From: Candidatus Cryptobacteroides aphodequi
GTDB lineage: Bacteria; Bacteroidota; Bacteroidia; Bacteroidales; UBA932
Length of the DNA: 37,491 nucleotides
Direction of reading: 5' to 3'
Assembly (NCBI GenBank): GCA_018065265.1
Contig: JAGHTP010000064.1
Span: forward strand, 1 to 37,491
How positions within the stretch are numbered: position 1 is the stretch's first letter; each line of letters begins with the position of its first letter. Made by a program: the position numbers and the translations under genes. This document shows, in pieces, positions 34,098 to 37,491 of this stretch. The notes below the pieces were generated by a model. That model saw only the letters and a program-made list of their open reading frames with translations, was not told the DNA's origin and did no database searches.

Positions 34098-34958
34098 ATG
34101 AGACAGTTAAAGATTACAAAAAGCATCACCAACCGTGAAAGTGCTTCGCTTGACAAGTACCTTCAGGAGATAGGCCGCGAGGAACTCGTATCGCCTGAAG
34201 AGGAAGTCGAACTCGCGCAGCGCATACGCAAGGGTGACCAGGCAGCTCTCGAGAAACTGACACGTGCGAACCTGCGTTTCGTGGTGTCCGTGGCAAAGCA
34301 ATACCAGAACCAGGGTCTCAGCCTTCCCGACCTTATCAACGAGGGAAACCTCGGTCTTATCAAGGCAGCTGAGAAGTTCGATGAAACCCGTGGTTTCAAA
34401 TTCATCAGCTACGCCGTATGGTGGATTCGCCAGTCCATCCTCCAGGCCCTTGCCGAACAGAGCCGAATTGTGCGACTGCCCCTTAACCAGGTAGGCTCGC
34501 TCAACAAGATAAACAAGGCCCTCGGCCGCTTCGAGCAGGAGAACGAGCGCCAGCCATCTACCGATGAGCTCGCCGAGATGATTGACATCCCCCGCGACAA
34601 GATTGCCGATACAATGCGCGTCAGCGGCCGTCACGTGAGCGTCGACGCTCCTTTCGTAGAAGGCGAGGACAACTCCCTGATCGATGTGCTCGAGAATACC
34701 GACAGCCCCATGGCTGACAAGGGTCTTACCAATGAGAGCCTCAGCACCGAGATCGAACGTGCTCTGCAGATCCTCACTCCTCGCGAGAGGGAGATCATCA
34801 AGAGCTTCTTCGGCATTGGCTGCCAGGAGATGACTCTCGAAGAGATAGGCGAGAACCTTGACCTCACCCGTGAGCGTGTACGTCAGATCAAGGAAAAGGC
34901 CATCCGCAAGCTCAAGAAACCTTCAGCAAGCAAACTCCTGAAGACTTATCTCGGATAG
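34098..34958 (+). CDS. rpoD: Primary RNA polymerase sigma factor (RpoD, Bacteroidota type)
   Basis: A 286-residue sigma-70 factor beginning [22 protein letters not shown]. It has regions 1.2 ([15 protein letters not shown]), 2 ([14 protein letters not shown]...[10 protein letters not shown]), 3, and 4 with the [26 protein letters not shown], and no region 1.1. This is the usual size and shape of the primary sigma of Bacteroidota, the factor that reads TAnnTTTG promoters seen throughout the window. I use the ATG at 34098 rather than a TTG two codons earlier. It is 11 bp before argS. Confidence 0.95.
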   Translation: MRQLKITKSITNRESASLDKYLQEIGREELVSPEEEVELAQRIRKGDQAALEKLTRANLRFVVSVAKQYQNQGLSLPDLINEGNLGLIKAAEKFDETRGFKFISYAVWWIRQSILQALAEQSRIVRLPLNQVGSLNKINKALGRFEQENERQPSTDELAEMIDIPRDKIADTMRVSGRHVSVDAPFVEGEDNSLIDVLENTDSPMADKGLTNESLSTEIERALQILTPREREIIKSFFGIGCQEMTLEEIGENLDLTRERVRQIKEKAIRKLKKPSASKLLKTYLG

Positions 34959-34969
34959 AAGACGGAGTT

Positions 34970-36748
34970 ATGACAAGCGAACAGTTCATCGCCTCCAAGG
35001 CCGTCGAGGCCGTAAAGGCTCTCTACAACACCGACGTTCCCGCATCGCAGATGCAGGTCGCCGTTACAAGAAAGGAATTCGAGGGAGACTACACACTTGT
35101 AGTTTTCCCTCTTCTTCGTATATCACATGCCGCTCCTGCTGCTACGGGCGAGGCCATCGGTGCCTGGCTTACTGCCAGTTGCCCCGAAATCGCCGCCTAC
35201 AATGCTGTTCAGGGCTTTCTGAACCTGAGTCTCAGCAATTTGTACTGGCAGGAGAGTTTCGATTCTATTGCATCCGACCCTGACTTCGGAGTGCTGCCTT
35301 CCACGGGCCGCCGCGTTATGGTCGAGTTCAGCTCGCCCAACACCAACAAGCCCCTGCACCTCGGGCACGTGCGTAACAATCTGCTCGGCTCGAGCGTCAG
35401 CGATCTGCTGAAGGCCGCGGGCAACGAGGTCATCAAAACCACTCTGGTCAACGACCGCGGCGTGCACATCTGCAAGAGTATGTATGCCTGGCAGAAGTCT
35501 TTCGATGGCGCTACGCCTCAGACTTCGGGCAAGAAGGGCGACCATCTGGTAGGCGACTGCTATGTCGAGTTCAATAATATCTATTCTGCTGAAGTAAAGG
35601 AACTTATGGCTTCCGGCCTCGATGAGGAGACCGCCAAGAAAGAGGCTCCTAGCATCAAGGCCGCTCACGATATGCTCGTGAAGTGGGAGGAGAACGACCC
35701 GGCCGTGCGCGCACTCTGGCAGATGATGAACGAGTGGGTGTTCGAAGGCTTCGAGCAGACCTACAAGGCTCTCGGCATCAGCTTCGACAAGACCTATTAC
35801 GAGCACGAAACTTACCTTCTGGGCAAGGAACTGGTGCGTAAGGGGCTCGATGAAGGCGTGTTTGTCAAGGATCCTGACGGCTCGGTATGGTGCGACCTTA
35901 CCGCCGACGGGCTCGACCGCAAACTGCTTCTTCGCAGCGACGGAACATCGGTCTATATGACCCAGGACCTCGGTACAGCCGAGCGCCGTTTCGCTGAATA
36001 CAAGCTCGACTCGCACGTCTATGTTGTCGGTGACGAGCAGAACTACCATTTCCAGGTGCTCAAGCTCGTGCTCGGCAAACTCGGCTTTGCCTGGGCCGAC
36101 CAGATCTTCCACCTCAGCTATGGAATGGTCGAACTGCCAGAAGGCAAGATGAAGAGCCGCGAGGGAACCGTTGTCGACGCCGACGACCTCATCGAGAAGA
36201 TGTACGCCGAGGCGAAGGCGACAAGCGAGGAGTCCGGCAAGCTCGAAGGCCTCAGTGAAGAAGAGAAGGACCGTCTCTACCATATGATAGGGCTCGGCGC
36301 GCTCAAGTACTTCATCCTCAAGGTCGATCCCAAGAAGAAGATGCTCTTCAATCCCAAGGAGTCGATCGATTTCAACGGCAATACCGGCCCGTTCATCCAG
36401 TACACTCACGCCCGCATCTGCAGCATCCTGCGCAAGGCCGCCGAGGCCGGACAGGGCGCCTGCACCGCCCCGGCTGAACTGAGTGCCAAGGAGATAAGGC
36501 TTGTAAAGATTCTGGCTTCGTATCCGCAGAAGGTGGCCGAAGCTGCCGCCGCGTTCAGCCCGGCACTTATCGCCAACTTCGCGTACGAGCTTGCCAAGGA
36601 GTTCAACCAGTACTATCACGACACTCCCATCCTCAAGGAACCCGATGCCGCCGTGCTTGCACTCAGGCTCAGGCTCATAGGCTGCATAGCTGCGGTTCTC
36701 CGCAAGGCTATGGGCATACTCGGAATCGAGCTTCCGGAAAGGATGTAA
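34970..36748 (+). CDS. argS: Arginyl-tRNA synthetase
   Basis: A 592-residue class I synthetase. The N-terminal tRNA-binding domain contains FEGDYTLVVFPL (37-48). The HIGH motif is HLGH with flanks SSPNTNKPLHLGHVRN (121-136). The KMSKS-equivalent is KMKSREGTVVDADDL, and the anticodon-binding DALR domain has QYTHARICSILRK. GGAG lies 6 bp before the ATG, one of few Shine-Dalgarno-like sites here. It is followed directly by a TPP riboswitch. Confidence 0.97.
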   Translation: MTSEQFIASKAVEAVKALYNTDVPASQMQVAVTRKEFEGDYTLVVFPLLRISHAAPAATGEAIGAWLTASCPEIAAYNAVQGFLNLSLSNLYWQESFDSIASDPDFGVLPSTGRRVMVEFSSPNTNKPLHLGHVRNNLLGSSVSDLLKAAGNEVIKTTLVNDRGVHICKSMYAWQKSFDGATPQTSGKKGDHLVGDCYVEFNNIYSAEVKELMASGLDEETAKKEAPSIKAAHDMLVKWEENDPAVRALWQMMNEWVFEGFEQTYKALGISFDKTYYEHETYLLGKELVRKGLDEGVFVKDPDGSVWCDLTADGLDRKLLLRSDGTSVYMTQDLGTAERRFAEYKLDSHVYVVGDEQNYHFQVLKLVLGKLGFAWADQIFHLSYGMVELPEGKMKSREGTVVDADDLIEKMYAEAKATSEESGKLEGLSEEEKDRLYHMIGLGALKYFILKVDPKKKMLFNPKESIDFNGNTGPFIQYTHARICSILRKAAEAGQGACTAPAELSAKEIRLVKILASYPQKVAEAAAAFSPALIANFAYELAKEFNQYYHDTPILKEPDAAVLALRLRLIGCIAAVLRKAMGILGIELPERM

Positions 36749-36756
36749 TTTCATAT

Positions 36757-36825
36757 AACGGGGTACAGGGCAACCTGTTGAGAAACACCCGCTGAACTTG
36801 ATACGGTTAATACCGTCGTAAGGAT
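36757..36825 (+). promoter_or_regulatory. TPP (THI-element) riboswitch controlling thiM
   Basis: Begins ACGGGG (36758), has a very short P3 (ACAGG, GCAA loop, CCTGT), the conserved TGAGA (36779-36783), ACCCGCTGAAC, TTGAT, the P5 hairpin ACGGTTAATACCGT and the closing CGTAAGGAT. It starts 9 nt after the argS stop and ends 6 nt before the thiM ATG. No terminator hairpin is seen between aptamer and ATG, so control is probably at translation initiation. TPP binding would lower ThiM production. Confidence 0.93.
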
Positions 36826-36831
36826 TTATTT

Positions 36832-37491
36832 ATGTCTGCATTTGCAAATTTTGCAGAAGACCGGCTTCTGATACGCCGGACTTCTCCGGTAATCCACAAC
36901 ATTACCAATTATGTGGCGATGAACTTCTGCGCGAACTCTCTGCTCGCGCTGGGTGCGTTGCCCATTATGTCTTCCGAGCCTGCCGAGATGGAAGAACTCG
37001 TTTCCTCCAGCCAGGCTCTTGTAATCAACATAGGCTGCATCGAAAGCCTTCAGTTTGACGCGATGCTCTGCGCGGCCCGGAAGGCTGCGGCGCTCGGTCG
37101 TCCCTGGGTGCTTGACCCCGTCGGCGCCGGCCTGAGCCGCTTCCGCCCCCGTGCCGCCCTTGCTCTTGCCGAACTCGGGCCTGCCGTAATCCGCGGCAAC
37201 GCCTCTGAGATCCTGGCGCTCTGCCGCGAGGCGGGGGTGAAAACGGCCATCTTGCCCCCGGAAGAGCCTTCTTGTGAGCTGCGGGGGGCAAAAACGCCCA
37301 TTCTGCCCCCGGACGGCCCTTCTTGTGAGCTGCGGGGGGCAAAAACGGCCATCTTGCCCCCGGACGGCCCGCACGGGGTGGATTCGAGCGTTCAGAGCAC
37401 CGATGCCGCCGATGCCGCAGCAGCTCTGGCGCGCAAGGAAGGCTGCGTGGTGGTCGTGAGCGGAGCCGTTGACATTGTTACCGATGGAGTG
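36832..37491 (+). CDS. thiM: Hydroxyethylthiazole kinase (partial, runs off window)
   Basis: 220 codons are visible, without a stop. The N terminus (SPVIHNITNYVAMNFCANSLL at 19-39), SSEPAEMEEL, WVLDPVGAG (93-101) and RGNASEILAL (122-131) are diagnostic of ThiM, which phosphorylates the thiazole alcohol for thiamine synthesis and salvage. After NASEILALCREAG comes an insertion of about 45 residues (about 136-181) made of tandem copies of a 17-residue unit (KTAILPP..PSCELRGA). The normal fold then resumes at GVDSS...ALARKEGCVVVVSGAVDIVTDG. The insertion falls where the family has a short loop before GVDS. The visible frame is intact, so the gene is not obviously broken. It is under a TPP riboswitch. 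Confidence 0.92.
   Translation, partial: MSAFANFAEDRLLIRRTSPVIHNITNYVAMNFCANSLLALGALPIMSSEPAEMEELVSSSQALVINIGCIESLQFDAMLCAARKAAALGRPWVLDPVGAGLSRFRPRAALALAELGPAVIRGNASEILALCREAGVKTAILPPEEPSCELRGAKTPILPPDGPSCELRGAKTAILPPDGPHGVDSSVQSTDAADAAAALARKEGCVVVVSGAVDIVTDGV
37240..37374 (+). repeat. 51-bp palindromic tandem repeat inside thiM
   Basis: Copies at 37240-37290, 37291-37341 and a partial one at 37342-37374, exact 51-bp period (17 codons). Most of the unit is identical between copies 1 and 2. At the junctions, GGGGGCA(A) and T(T)GCCCCC flank an 11- to 13-base AAACG-rich loop (37335-37342 with 37354-37361; 37284-37290 with 37304-37310), forming GC-rich hairpins. The reading frame is kept. Confidence 0.9.

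Noticed and set aside
35123..36754. 543-codon open frame on the minus strand opposite argS
   Set aside because: Shadow of argS in a stop-poor antisense frame; no domain, no promoter, composition follows the sense gene.
37050..37374. Minus-strand open frames with repeated GRFCPPQLTRR-like peptides opposite thiM
   Set aside because: They are translations of the 51-bp repeat on the antisense strand; ThiM on the plus strand is the conserved product.
37240..37374. CRISPR array
   Set aside because: The repeats are directly adjacent without unique spacers and lie inside a conserved reading frame.

Overview
The window looks like a chromosomal segment of a gut-type Bacteroidales (Bacteroidota) genome. 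The evidence is a primary sigma factor of about 286 residues without region 1.1, a transketolase split into two genes, a 439-residue MnmA, many Cys-anchored lipoproteins, promoters of the TAnnTTTG (-7) type, and almost no Shine-Dalgarno sequences. Most of the window is fairly GC-rich (about 60% in hand-counted recQ lines). The first 3 kb is poorer (about 40% in several hand-counted lines of the AraC-family gene). The genus cannot be named from sequence alone.

Layout. 1-2931: an accessory block with an outer-membrane beta-barrel protein, a fimbrillin-like lipoprotein and a membrane-anchored AraC-family regulator. 3056-9566 (minus strand): pckA with its own promoter and terminator, then the run MBL hydrolase > M3 peptidase (Dcp-like) > recQ. 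9627-24957 (plus strand): a long tightly packed run of folB, mtaB, tamB, an RsmI-like methylase, tsaD, a COG2509-type flavoprotein, a beta-helix lipoprotein, mnmA and a second, paralogous beta-helix lipoprotein. 24941-32862 (minus strand): a BaiN/HI0933-type flavoprotein, SRP RNA, cdd, two transketolase subunits, tRNA-Thr(CGU), an NhaD-type antiporter, a decayed FAH-fold protein, a DEDDh exonuclease and dnaN. 32961-37491 (plus strand): htrA, rpoD, argS, a TPP riboswitch and thiM, which runs off the window. No stretch over 300 bp lacks a gene; the longest gap is 1554-1836.

How the genes fit together. TsaD (t6A37), MtaB (ms2t6A37) and MnmA (s2U34) all modify the tRNA anticodon loop, and their known target sets overlap on tRNA-Lys(UUU). 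The dnaN run couples the sliding clamp to an exonuclease that carries a candidate clamp-binding peptide and to a protein of the fumarylacetoacetate-hydrolase fold that has lost its metal-binding motif. The divergent folB and MBL genes have promoter boxes so close to their ATGs that leaderless mRNAs are predicted; the SRP RNA 5' end in this window gives the box-to-start spacing used for that prediction.

The most unusual signals are three. First, a 51-bp GC-rich palindromic repeat lies in frame inside thiM, in nearly three copies. Second, two secreted beta-helix paralogs sandwich mnmA. Third, the dnaN run contains the apparent pseudoenzyme. No CRISPR array, insertion sequence, phage or integrase gene was seen.
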